Positions 7,873 to 15,513 are shown, counted from the first letter of the stretch. The stretch: DNA of 24,435 nucleotides from Gammaproteobacteria bacterium (GCA_024280785.1 JAJRPK010000426.1:1-24435); one strand, 5' to 3'. The notes: generated by a model from the sequence alone, not told the origin. Numbers and translations: made by a program.

Positions 7873-7998
7873 TCAGATGAGACTCTGCGGCAACTTGTAA
7901 AGCCTCTTGCACGTTTCTCCAGTAACTTTGCGTATAGCCTCTTCTCCCAAGCTACCCAGTGAATGCTCAATCGCTTGTTGCGAATTAGGGCAAGTGGT
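7873..7998 (-). pseudogene. 3' stump of an amidohydrolase-2 family gene
   Basis: Leftward, about 41 codons before the TGA at 7875-7873 read CPNSQQAIEHSLGSLGEEAI followed by RKVTGETCKRLYKLP. This fits the C-terminus of PF04909 amidohydrolases: the segment after the last Asp (WPNS..VIE), then the x-I-x-x-x-N-A-x-x-L-Y-x-L-P ending. The frame has a TGA just upstream and no start codon, so the rest of the gene is gone. The remnant lies 60 nt upstream of the DUF1214-like gene. It was probably part of the same catabolic operon as in related genomes. Confidence 0.5.
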
Positions 7999-8309
7999 TC
8001 ATCCATCTGCAATGGTACTTTAGCATTGCAGGGATCTGCGTCACTGCGATTTTTCTTAGTGGCGAATCGATTCGTTTTTTATTATCACCCAATGGCATTG
8101 GCTAATGGATGCTGGTAGATTGCGTTTTTGTCATTTGAGCAGTATCCGAGACATATATTGACACCCCCGGATGTCAATATCATTGTTATATGTCTGCTGA
8201 ATTGTCATAGAATGTCACTCTATTCTATTGTCGCGATTCTATTGTCGCCACTTTGTTGCCACTGCGCTGAACGCAGCGTGGGATTTTCGTTTTTTCACGA
8301 GGAACAACA
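7999..8309. other. regulatory intergenic region before the LLM gene
   Basis: There is no gene here. It contains a perfect 9-bp dyad (8155-8180), several further TGTC half-sites at 8173-8232, and a 13-bp tandem repeat ATTCTATTGTCGC at 8222-8234 and 8236-8248. It can hold promoters for both the rightward LLM gene and the leftward DUF1214-like gene. Confidence 0.6.
8155..8180. promoter_or_regulatory. perfect dyad with a -35 box in each arm
   Basis: ATATTGACA (8155-8163) and TGTCAATAT (8172-8180) are exact reverse complements around the 8-base core CCCCCGGA. Each arm contains TTGACA, one facing the LLM gene and one facing the leftward genes. The half-site ATATTGACA is also present, reversed, at 2161-2169 in the TetR-MAPEG control region. 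No convincing -10 box was found at the right spacing for either direction. Confidence 0.55.
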
Positions 8310-9305
8310 ATGAACAATCAAACTGCGCTGTTAGGGTTTTGGAAAGACTACGATCGAAAGATGTATGTAAAGGCTGCCGTTCTTGCCGACGAGTTGGGGT
8401 ACGATTCATTTTGGTTGCCCGAAGCATGGGGATATGAAGTATTCTCGCTCCTGACAGAGATTGCGCTTAAAACAAAACGTATCAAACTAGGGACGGGTAT
8501 CATTAACGTCTTTAGTCGTAGCCCCGGGCTAATTGCTATGAATGCTGCGACCTTGGATGAAATCAGTGAAGGGCGGCTTATTCTGGGTATTGGCACCAGC
8601 AGCTCACGGGTGATTGAAGGCTTTCATGCAAGAGAATTCAAAAAGCCACTGACTCAGGTTCGTGATGTTATTCGGGTAGTTCGAACTCTGCTTGCAGGTG
8701 GCAAGTTAACTGAAGCCGACGCCAAGCTAAATGATTATCGTCCTTTCGAATTGGCGATGACACCTACGCGCCATCAAATTCCCATCTATGTTGCTGCACT
8801 TAAAGAAAATTCTATCCGGTCTATTGGTGAAATGGCCGATGGCTGGATTCCCACTTTTTGGCCATATCAGGAAATCAAACAGGGAAAAAACTGGATTGCC
8901 GAGGGCGCGGCTAAGGCTGGCCGAGACCCCACAGAAATTGTAACAGCGCCTTTCACCTCCGCTATTCCGTTAGGCAGCGAATTAGGCGATGCTATGGCGA
9001 AAGAAATTATCGCCTTCTACATAGGCGGCATGGGCGACTATTATATTGAATTACTAAGTGGATTTGGGTTTGCGGACGATTGCAAGCGCATAGATGAGCT
9101 TTACAAAAATAAGTCGACCCGTGGAGAAGCCAAGGATGCGGTTACAGCAGCAATGATGGATGCCTTAGCAATAACCGGTAATCCTAAGCAGTGTATTGAT
9201 GAGCTACAGCGTCGCCGTGAATTTGGCATTGATTTGCCGATTCTGAATTTGCCTACTAAAGCCCCTTGGAAAGACGTCGAAATGTTTATTCGTGCGATGG
9301 CGTAA
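8310..9305 (+). CDS. LLM class flavin-dependent oxidoreductase
   Basis: 331 residues, a luciferase-like monooxygenase fold protein of the F420-dependent reductase/monooxygenase subgroup. Seen: AAVLADELGYDSFWLPEAWG (22-41), KRIKLGTGIINVFSRSP (56-72), the family signature LDEISEGRLILGIGTSS, and AALKENSIRSIGEMADGWIP. GAGGA lies six bases before the ATG. Such enzymes use FMNH2 or F420 to oxidise or reduce small organics; which cofactor is used here cannot be told. It is not a bacterial luciferase subunit: single gene, no luxAB partner, and far from the LuxC/LuxE-like pair. It is monocistronic. Its stop codon region is duplicated (9297-9311 and 9331-9345). Confidence 0.9.
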   Translation: MNNQTALLGFWKDYDRKMYVKAAVLADELGYDSFWLPEAWGYEVFSLLTEIALKTKRIKLGTGIINVFSRSPGLIAMNAATLDEISEGRLILGIGTSSSRVIEGFHAREFKKPLTQVRDVIRVVRTLLAGGKLTEADAKLNDYRPFELAMTPTRHQIPIYVAALKENSIRSIGEMADGWIPTFWPYQEIKQGKNWIAEGAAKAGRDPTEIVTAPFTSAIPLGSELGDAMAKEIIAFYIGGMGDYYIELLSGFGFADDCKRIDELYKNKSTRGEAKDAVTAAMMDALAITGNPKQCIDELQRRREFGIDLPILNLPTKAPWKDVEMFIRAMA

Positions 9306-9345
9306 GCGATTGAATGGCATGACTGATTGAATGGCGTAAGCGATT
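9297..9345 (+). repeat. 34-bp-period duplication over the LLM stop codon
   Basis: ATGGCGTAAGCGATT occurs at 9297-9311 (covering the stop codon) and at 9331-9345; GATTGAATGGC also occurs at 9308-9318 and 9325-9335. It is a small local duplication adjoining the island border. Confidence 0.8.
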
Positions 9346-9364
9346 AAGTGCCCCAGACACTTAA
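9344..9364. repeat. left border palindrome of the GC-rich island
   Basis: TTAAGTG (9344-9350) and CACTTAA (9358-9364) form a perfect 7-bp inverted repeat with a 7-base loop. CACTTAAGTA at 9358-9367 recurs at 11544-11553 on the other side of the monooxygenase island. Confidence 0.6.
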
Positions 9365-9368
9365 GTAT

Positions 9369-9644
9369 CTAGGACATGTATGTTCCGTATATCGGGCTAA
9401 TCCCAACAGCTTCATCCCAAACGCGGTGAAGGTGCTGGACGAGCGGCTCATTGCTACCCACAACCAGCGAATCGCGACCCGCCTCAAACCCTTGTTGACA
9501 TTCGGCCGCCGCGACAAAATCTTCGCCGTGCAGAAGATCGTTTGCGAACTGAGTGCCTTCGAGATGAAAGGCGCACTCGGCGCTCTTGAGGTCAATGAGC
9601 TCAAGCACTCGCTTCGTTGTATCGACTGTATCTTCCTGGTTCAT
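9369..9644 (-). CDS. small hypothetical protein coupled to the monooxygenase, probably 3'-truncated
   Basis: 91 residues. Its ATG (9644) overlaps the TGA of the upstream Baeyer-Villiger monooxygenase as ATGA, so translation is probably coupled. Codon third positions favour G and C as in the monooxygenase, which supports this frame over the other open frames in the stretch. The protein is acidic and helical (TKRVLELIDLKSAECAFHLE, LVQHLHRVWDEAVGIS) and I do not recognise it. It ends IYGTYMS at 9369, five bases from the island border palindrome, so the natural 3' end was probably cut off when the island arrived or was trimmed. Confidence 0.5.
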   Translation of the reverse strand: MNQEDTVDTTKRVLELIDLKSAECAFHLEGTQFANDLLHGEDFVAAAECQQGFEAGRDSLVVGSNEPLVQHLHRVWDEAVGISPIYGTYMS

Positions 9645-11293
9645 ATTTGCTTATCTATTCCGTGCACGGGTTCGAAGGTAAACCCTTCGTAGTTATTGCT
9701 CGCCACGTCAGCGATGCGCTGGTAGTAAAGAGATCCACCCAGATAGGCGGTAAAGTAGCGGGGCTTGCCCTCGATGTTCGCGCCCGTCCACCAGGAGTCG
9801 GTACGGGGAAAGAGCGTGAAGTCGGCGATCCCGCTAACCTCGTTGCCCCATGCTTCTTCGCTGTCGGTAGTAGGCTCGATGGCACCCAGCTCCTTCTCAC
9901 GCAGGTGGCTCATACATTGACCGATCCAGCCCATCTGCCGCTCGGCACCAAGCGGCATGTTGTAAAACACGCCTGGGGACCCGGGGCCATGGATCATGAA
10001 CAAATTGGGAAAACCACCGATCGCCATGCCGAGATAGTTGTGGAATCGCTCGTTCCATTTTTCCTTCAGGCTGACTCCGCCTCGCCCCTTCGGGTTGAGA
10101 CGCAGCATCGAACCACTAATCGCATCGAACCCGGTCGCCAAAACAAGTATGTCGATCGGGTGCTCGCCGGACGCCGTTATCACACTCGTCTCTGTAAACC
10201 GCTCAATGGGGTCATCGCGCAGGTCGACCAAGGTGACATTGTCGCGGTTGTAGGTCTCGTAATAGCCATCGTCAAGAATCGGCCGCTTGGTTATCACGAA
10301 GTGGTCTGGCAATAACTTTTTGGCGGTCTCAGGATCGTTCACCGTCTCGCGAATCTTTTTGCGCACGAAGTCCGATAGCGTCTGGTTGGATTCTTCGGTG
10401 ATCGCGATGTCACTGTAAAGGCCGTGAAAAAATCCGAAGCCACCTCGCTGCCACAGCGCTTCATACCTCGCCTCACGCTCCTCGGGCGTATCATCGAAAG
10501 CCGAGCGTTCGGGGCTCGGGTCGACGGGGAACCCTCCGTCATTCGCATGCATCTTCTCTATGTTTGAATCGAAGTTCGCTCTCGCATCGGCTACCTCTTC
10601 TGCCGTAAGTGGGCGATTGCCTGCAGGAAAAGTAAACTGCGCGGTGCGCTGCAGCACTGTCACGTGCTCAGCTTCTTTGGCGATTTCCGGGATCGCCTGA
10701 ACCCCCGAGGAGCCCGTTCCGATTACCGCAACGCGCTTGCCCTCAAAGGACACCGGCTCATGCGGCCAGTTGCCAGTGTGATAGCACTCGCCTGCAAAGC
10801 CGTGAATGCCCGGGATGTTGGGCATATTTGTCATCGACAAGGCCCCGACCGCACAGATCATGAACTGGGCGGAAGCGCGGACGCCCGTGCTAGTCTCGAC
10901 CGTCCAGCGTTGCGCCGCGTCGTCGTAGCGCACGTCTTCTACCCACGTTTCGAACTGGATGTCACGGCGGAGGTCGAAGCGATCGGCCACATATTCGAGG
11001 TAGTCCAGCACATCGGACTGCTTTGACTGGGTCTCAGCCCAGTCCCACTCCTGCATGAGCTCTTTTGAGAAGGTATAGCAGTAGTGGGGGCTGCCGGGGC
11101 CATCAACCCGTGCGCCCGGGTAGCGGTTGTACCACCAAGTGCCGCCGATGCCGGTGGCACCGTCGTACACTCGCACCGACATGCCCATCTCACGCAGGTG
11201 GTGCAGGGCGTACATGCCGCTGACACCCGCTCCGATAATCACCGCGTCATAGTGCTCGATCGATCCGCTTTTTTGCGAAGGCTGACTAGTCAT
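9641..11293 (-). CDS. flavin-binding Baeyer-Villiger monooxygenase
   Basis: 550 residues from ATG 11293, chosen for the purine-rich AGAGAAAGAGA before it; the frame stays open to 11353. FAD motif GAGVSG at 21-26, then GGTWWYNRYPGARVDGPG (50-67), the Baeyer-Villiger fingerprint F-x-G-x3-H-T-x2-W-P at 166-177 (FAGECYHTGNWP), and the NADPH motif GTGSSG at 192-197. It is a type I enzyme that turns ketones into esters or lactones using NADPH and O2 in the cytosol; residue-level substrate prediction is not possible. The gene is clearly richer in G+C and GC-ending codons than its neighbours, a sign of transfer. It is first in a pair with the small gene at 9369. Confidence 0.93.
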   Translation of the reverse strand: MTSQPSQKSGSIEHYDAVIIGAGVSGMYALHHLREMGMSVRVYDGATGIGGTWWYNRYPGARVDGPGSPHYCYTFSKELMQEWDWAETQSKQSDVLDYLEYVADRFDLRRDIQFETWVEDVRYDDAAQRWTVETSTGVRASAQFMICAVGALSMTNMPNIPGIHGFAGECYHTGNWPHEPVSFEGKRVAVIGTGSSGVQAIPEIAKEAEHVTVLQRTAQFTFPAGNRPLTAEEVADARANFDSNIEKMHANDGGFPVDPSPERSAFDDTPEEREARYEALWQRGGFGFFHGLYSDIAITEESNQTLSDFVRKKIRETVNDPETAKKLLPDHFVITKRPILDDGYYETYNRDNVTLVDLRDDPIERFTETSVITASGEHPIDILVLATGFDAISGSMLRLNPKGRGGVSLKEKWNERFHNYLGMAIGGFPNLFMIHGPGSPGVFYNMPLGAERQMGWIGQCMSHLREKELGAIEPTTDSEEAWGNEVSGIADFTLFPRTDSWWTGANIEGKPRYFTAYLGGSLYYQRIADVASNNYEGFTFEPVHGIDKQI

Positions 11294-11637
11294 TCTCTTT
11301 CTCTTCTTCTGGATGGAATTTGGGTAGACACTATATTTCAATTCCGGGGACACGATACTTATATCTTATTAAGATTTTCGATCCGGCTATTGCTTTCTTG
11401 CCCGTTGACCACGAACTGAAACCACATAATAGGCTGAGAGTTTTGAGCCTTTAGTCCAATGGTTAATAATTATTCCTACTGACCCGAATGGCACTTACTT
11501 AAGTGGCAGTGCTTTAGCTGCGATCCGCGTAATACCGGTGTTTCACTTAAGTAAGTGCCATTCCCTACTGACCCCAATTATCTTTTCCTTACGACCCCAT
11601 TTTTTGCATTTTTTGGTAAGCCCGCATAGTTAAGCCT
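11294..11637. other. intergenic border region with hairpin element
   Basis: There is no gene. The base composition drops back to that of the host right after the monooxygenase start. The region holds the 76-bp hairpin element (11487-11562) inside a near-duplicate of a TACTGACCC sequence, then a T-rich stretch (11581-11616) before the phosphotransferase remnant. Confidence 0.6.
11487..11562. mobile_element. 76-bp hairpin element (MITE-like) with 19-bp perfect terminal repeats
   Basis: AATGGCACTTACTTAAGTG (11487-11505) and its exact reverse complement (11544-11562) enclose 38 bases. Outside lie near-identical direct repeats: ATTCCTACTGACCC at 11472-11485 and ATTCCCTACTGACCC at 11560-11574. It encodes nothing. 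The shape fits a miniature inverted-repeat element or the leftover ends of an IS after loss of its transposase; the family is not certain. Confidence 0.6.
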
Positions 11638-12116
11638 TTATTCAAGAGCACCCTTTACCACCTTGACCACATCCAGATCCTCCAGCGCAGCTTGCACTCG
11701 TGAGAGGAATGCATCGGCAAAAACTTTTCGCCTTTCACTTGCTCCCTCCGGAAAGGTGACCACATGACAACTGGCAGGAACTCCATAAGCGGCATGGAGT
11801 TGATGAGTGCGCCAGGCTTCGTCAAAAGTGATGTTGATGCCCTCTCCTGAATTTCTTACGTCGAGATAATGCTTGATTAAATCTCGCTGACGCTTGCGCC
11901 GATCTTCAGTCGACATCGACATAATCAAAAAATAGCTGAGGTCGCGCATCGGGGTACCGATAGAAATAATGCCCCAATATGCACGTGATGATTGGTGCCA
12001 CCGCTGAGATGGGTAATCTCGCAATCAGAGACACTGACGCCAGGGAATTTAGAGGATAGAATACAACTCAACCCGCTTTCATTAATGTCCTCTGGTGCTT
12101 TTGGAATCATTTTCAT
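11638..12116 (-). pseudogene. phosphotransferase family gene (APH/ecdysteroid-kinase-like) with its middle deleted
   Basis: The N-terminal piece (ATG 12116, AGGAAA seven bases upstream) reads MKMIPKAPEDINESGLSCIL and continues to EITHLSGGTNHH, the start of the kinase N-lobe. Near 11975 the frame changes to WGIISIGTPMRDLSYFLIMS, the segment just after the DxD-type metal site, then STEDRRKRQRDLIKHYLDVR and the helical C-terminus to 11638. About 250 residues, including the Brenner loop and most of the active site, are missing. The reading frame is also shifted at the joint, so no functional kinase can be made. The strong ribosome site shows that it was once a normal gene. Intact homologues phosphorylate small molecules. 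Confidence 0.72.
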
Positions 12117-12217
12117 TGATTGTTTCCTCAAAAAATAAGGGAGCAGAATGAACCTGCCTCAGCTCAATGGCTGAGTCGGCCGCCAACTTAACATTCTAAT
12201 CATGTAGGAGTATATGT

Positions 12218-12676
12218 ATGGTTAATAACGATGTATTACGTCGTCTTCGTTTTGTCCTGGATCTTAGCGATTCGAAAATGATATCCATATTTGGACAAGC
12301 AGATCTTGAGGTAACCCGGGAGCAGGTCAGCGCTTGGCTCAAGCGAGATGATGACCCTGCGTTTAAGAAGTGCAACGACAAACAGCTAGCGATTTTTCTT
12401 AATGGGTTGATTAACGATAAGCGTGGAAGAAAAGAAGGTGAGCAACCTAAGCCTGAAAAAGCACTGACCAATAACAACATTTTAAGAAAGATTAAAATCG
12501 CTTTTAATCTTAAAAGTGAAGATATGCTTAAGCTTATTGCGCTAACAGGCCTGCGCTTAAGTAAGCATGAGCTAAGTGCGTTCTTTAGAAAACCCGACCA
12601 TAAACATTATCGAGAATGTAAAGATCAAGTGTTGCGTAACTTTCTCCAAGGACTACAGACTCAATACCATCCATAA
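12218..12676 (+). CDS. yehS: DUF1456 family protein YehS
   Basis: 152 residues, full length. Two tandem copies of the DUF1456 repeat are visible: NNDVLRRLRFVLDLSDSKMI with WLKRDDDPAFKKCNDKQLAI, and TNNNILRKIKIAFNLKSEDM with FFRKPDHKHYRECKDQVLRN. Each is a roughly 65-residue helical module joined by a short charged linker (about 69-82). GTAGGAG lies eight bases before the ATG. YehS is a conserved cytoplasmic protein of unknown function. It lies between the dead phosphotransferase and the chemoreceptor and seems to be transcribed alone. Confidence 0.92.
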   Translation: MVNNDVLRRLRFVLDLSDSKMISIFGQADLEVTREQVSAWLKRDDDPAFKKCNDKQLAIFLNGLINDKRGRKEGEQPKPEKALTNNNILRKIKIAFNLKSEDMLKLIALTGLRLSKHELSAFFRKPDHKHYRECKDQVLRNFLQGLQTQYHP

Positions 12677-12733
12677 AATAACGGAAGCGAAGAATCCGCC
12701 GAGGACATATATGGTGCCAGCGTGTGGTGTCGT

Positions 12734-12761
12734 TTGACATCCGGGGGAGCGTCCATATAAC
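12734..12761 (+). promoter_or_regulatory. strong sigma70 promoter of the chemoreceptor gene
   Basis: TTGACA (12734-12739), a 16-base spacer, then TATAAC (12756-12761). The first 14 bases, TTGACATCCGGGGG, match the minus strand of the dyad core at 8164-8177 exactly. The leader to the ATG at 12836 would be about 68 nt. Confidence 0.6.
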
Positions 12762-12835
12762 GTATGCTTCTTCAACCAAGCCTATGTTATGCTTCTTAAC
12801 GAGAAAAAACTATATTCTAACGGCGGTCACTCAAG

Positions 12836-14206
12836 ATGAAAAATGCTGGTATAGCTCATGAAACAGAATCTACCTACCCGGCAAATATCGAGGCAAACGG
12901 AATCAACCAGCAAGAAGTGCTTTCAGCACTCGACGCCCTTCTCAAAGGTGATTACCTAAACCAGTGTGACGGTCGCGACCCAATTCTGGATAAAGTACAA
13001 AAACTTACAGCTTTACTAAATTCGCGAGCTCAGCATGAAATGGATAACACAGTAAAACTATCTATAGAAGCGAGCAATTCTGCGGTACTGTCAGCACAAC
13101 TTTTATACAATCAGCGCGATGTGGATTCTAAAGCACAAGCTATTGCTGCTGCTGCCGAAGAAATGCAAGCATCTGTAGAAAATATCAAAACATACGGAGG
13201 CACAATTACCCGTAATGCAAAGGACGCGCAGCAAGCAGCACTAAACGGTGATGCCGCCCTAAAAACAACAATAAAAGAGTACGGTTTGCTCGTTGGCTCT
13301 CTTGACACGAGCATGGAAAAGATCGAGGAACTGTCCGCCTTTGCTCATGAAGCCCTCGATATATCTGGAGTCATCAAGGCTATCGCGTTTCAGTCTAAGC
13401 TGCTGTCTCTTAATGCGTCAATAGAAACGGCTCGCGCTGGCGAGGCGGGCCAAGGTTTTGCCGTGGTTGCTAACGAGGTTGGAAACCTGGCAAAGAGATC
13501 AGAAGAAGCCACCAAGCAGATATCGAATGTCATGGGCCGACTGGAAGCAGGCATTACGGGAATAGTAGAATCTATGCAAAAAAGTTCTTCCGCTGCAGAA
13601 GTTGGCAGTAAAGCCATTGAGACGCTCGATCAGCGCATGAGTAGCATTCGTGAGCATAATGACACAGTTTCAGGCAATGCGTCCCAAATTGCGAGCGTCT
13701 TAGAAGAACAGTCAATAGCCACTCATGATGTCGCTATAGGGATTTCACAAATTGCCGCTAGCACAGCTAATAGTGTTAACGTGGTCGATAATATCGTTAA
13801 TGCGCTAAGCCGTATTGAAGCCCTTATCAATACACAAATAGCGGTTATTGCTGAACTAAACATTCCTTGTAAAATTATAAAGCTCGCCCAATCAGATCAC
13901 GTAATTTGGAAGAAGCGGCTCGCCAACATGATCGTTGGGAAGGAAGGTCTAAAATCTAACGAACTCGCCGACCATCATTCTTGCCGGTTGGGGAAATGGT
14001 ATGACCGCGCCACCGAATCAGCTTATCTCAGCCACTCTTCGTTTAAGGCGTTGGCCGCCCCCCATGAAGATGTTCATTTCCATGGAAAAAGAGCAGTGGA
14101 TCTTTATAATCAAGGCAATACCTCAGCTGCACTAAAAGAAATCGAAGCTGTTGAACGAGCCTCGGTCGATGTATTGAAACTACTAACTGACTTAGAAAGC
14201 GTTTAG
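12836..14206 (+). CDS. soluble methyl-accepting chemotaxis protein with C-terminal CZB domain
   Basis: 456 residues with no membrane segment, so a cytoplasmic receptor. The N-terminal 60 residues are short and helical with no PAS domain seen. The coiled-coil signalling domain runs from about 70 to 335, with the tip AIAFQSKLLSLNASIETARA (182-201) followed by GEAGQGFAVVANEVGNLAKR. The usual EVR of the tip is EVG here (G216), a change at a highly conserved position. The CZB zinc domain (about 350-450) has candidate ligands H355, C383 (in DHHSCRLGKWYD), H410 and H414 (PHEDVHFH). CZB domains sense zinc or oxidants such as hypochlorite. It should signal to a CheA/CheW array; no che genes are nearby. 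Confidence 0.92.
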   Translation: MKNAGIAHETESTYPANIEANGINQQEVLSALDALLKGDYLNQCDGRDPILDKVQKLTALLNSRAQHEMDNTVKLSIEASNSAVLSAQLLYNQRDVDSKAQAIAAAAEEMQASVENIKTYGGTITRNAKDAQQAALNGDAALKTTIKEYGLLVGSLDTSMEKIEELSAFAHEALDISGVIKAIAFQSKLLSLNASIETARAGEAGQGFAVVANEVGNLAKRSEEATKQISNVMGRLEAGITGIVESMQKSSSAAEVGSKAIETLDQRMSSIREHNDTVSGNASQIASVLEEQSIATHDVAIGISQIAASTANSVNVVDNIVNALSRIEALINTQIAVIAELNIPCKIIKLAQSDHVIWKKRLANMIVGKEGLKSNELADHHSCRLGKWYDRATESAYLSHSSFKALAAPHEDVHFHGKRAVDLYNQGNTSAALKEIEAVERASVDVLKLLTDLESV

Positions 14207-14247
14207 GTATATCTTCGTATTCAGCTACTTTATTCAGACTATACGAC

Positions 14248-15513
14248 TCAAGTATCTAACCGAGACATTGACTGCCACTGTCGATAGGTTAATGAACGCC
14301 ATAGCCATTCAAAGGGGCCTAATCGAAAACTTGTCATCCAAAATTTTGAAAACACGGCTAAAAATACCCACACAGAAACCACAACTAGCGCCTGCCCTAA
14401 GCGATCGACTTCTCCAAACCAACTTAAACCAAAACCATAAAACAACGTGGTGCAAATTATCGTCTGCAATAAGTAATTGCTTAAAGCCATTTGGCCAACC
14501 CTGCCAAAAGCTCTCGTAATTAAAATAAGTCGATTACCGTTACACAATAAAACAAGTATCGAAACATAACTTAGCGACAGCAAAAGGCTTCCGATCAAAT
14601 TAGGCATCATGCCAAAGAACATCGAATATTCGAATGAAAATTTCACCGCAAGGTTGCTTTCCAAACCGTAGATAATCAACGGAAGTCCTACAAAGAATCC
14701 AGGTAACAAACAAAGCAAATATGTACGCGTGCTATATTGCCCTTTTAAAAACCCACTTTTAACTAACGCCATGCCAATCATCATTAATCCAGCAGTGCGC
14801 CATAGCATAAGCGCAAGATAAGCCTGCGTTTGCATCATGATTGTACTGGGGACACGCTGCCCTAATTGTTCAAACCATGTTCCTTGATAAGCTTGTATTT
14901 CTTTCGCCATTTCAGCCACAGAAGGCGACCAATAAAGTGCCATGTCCAACTTTTCAGCCTCATCCCAATAAGGAAACGATAAACCCATAGATAACGTAAC
15001 AATCATACCGAAAAGAATTAACAGCAAACCGGCAATCATCAATGTTTTAGTTTGCCAATTACGAAAATAAAAAACTAACATCCCTGTAATGGCGTAATTA
15101 ACCAAAATGTCACCATACCAAAGCAAGTAAGCGTGAATCATACCAACAACAAACAGCCAGAATGACCGACGATAAAATCGTGAACGAGTCTCCACGCTAT
15201 TACTACTTCGCTGCGTTAGTAAATAAATACCTGCCCCATATAGGGTTGCAAAAATAGTATTAAACTTCATTTCAAACAATGCCATGCTTATATACCAAAC
15301 CCAGTAATTTGCGCCGCTAAGATCACCAAAGATTAACGGATTGGTATAAGCGGCACTTGGCATTGCGAACGTTTGAATATTCAGCACTAAAATACCCAAA
15401 ATCGCAAAGCCACGAATAACATCTAGCGTCACTACACGTTCTGCTTGTTGAACAGGCGTATTAAGTCGCGCAAAGGGTTCAGACTGTGAATCTATTGCAG
15501 ATTGACTACTCAT
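14248..15513 (-). CDS. DUF418 family multi-spanning membrane protein
   Basis: 421 residues with about ten hydrophobic segments. It starts with a polar tail, then ERVVTLDVIRGFAILGILVL, the conserved acyltransferase-3/YeiB-type first helix, and ends with the DUF418 signature QMALSNYLLQTIICTTLFYG followed by RLGPFEWLWRSLTY. The function of this inner-membrane family is not established; transport or acyl transfer has been suggested on fold grounds. The ATG lies 13 nt after the haloalkane dehalogenase stop on the same strand, so the two are probably cotranscribed. No good ribosome site precedes it, which fits translational coupling. Confidence 0.9.
   Translation of the reverse strand: MSSQSAIDSQSEPFARLNTPVQQAERVVTLDVIRGFAILGILVLNIQTFAMPSAAYTNPLIFGDLSGANYWVWYISMALFEMKFNTIFATLYGAGIYLLTQRSSNSVETRSRFYRRSFWLFVVGMIHAYLLWYGDILVNYAITGMLVFYFRNWQTKTLMIAGLLLILFGMIVTLSMGLSFPYWDEAEKLDMALYWSPSVAEMAKEIQAYQGTWFEQLGQRVPSTIMMQTQAYLALMLWRTAGLMMIGMALVKSGFLKGQYSTRTYLLCLLPGFFVGLPLIIYGLESNLAVKFSFEYSMFFGMMPNLIGSLLLSLSYVSILVLLCNGNRLILITRAFGRVGQMALSNYLLQTIICTTLFYGFGLSWFGEVDRLGQALVVVSVWVFLAVFSKFWMTSFRLGPFEWLWRSLTYRQWQSMSRLDT

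Noticed and set aside
9617..10315. A 232-codon rightward open frame.
   Set aside because: It is antisense to the Baeyer-Villiger monooxygenase, whose motifs are unambiguous; long antisense frames are common in GC-rich genes.
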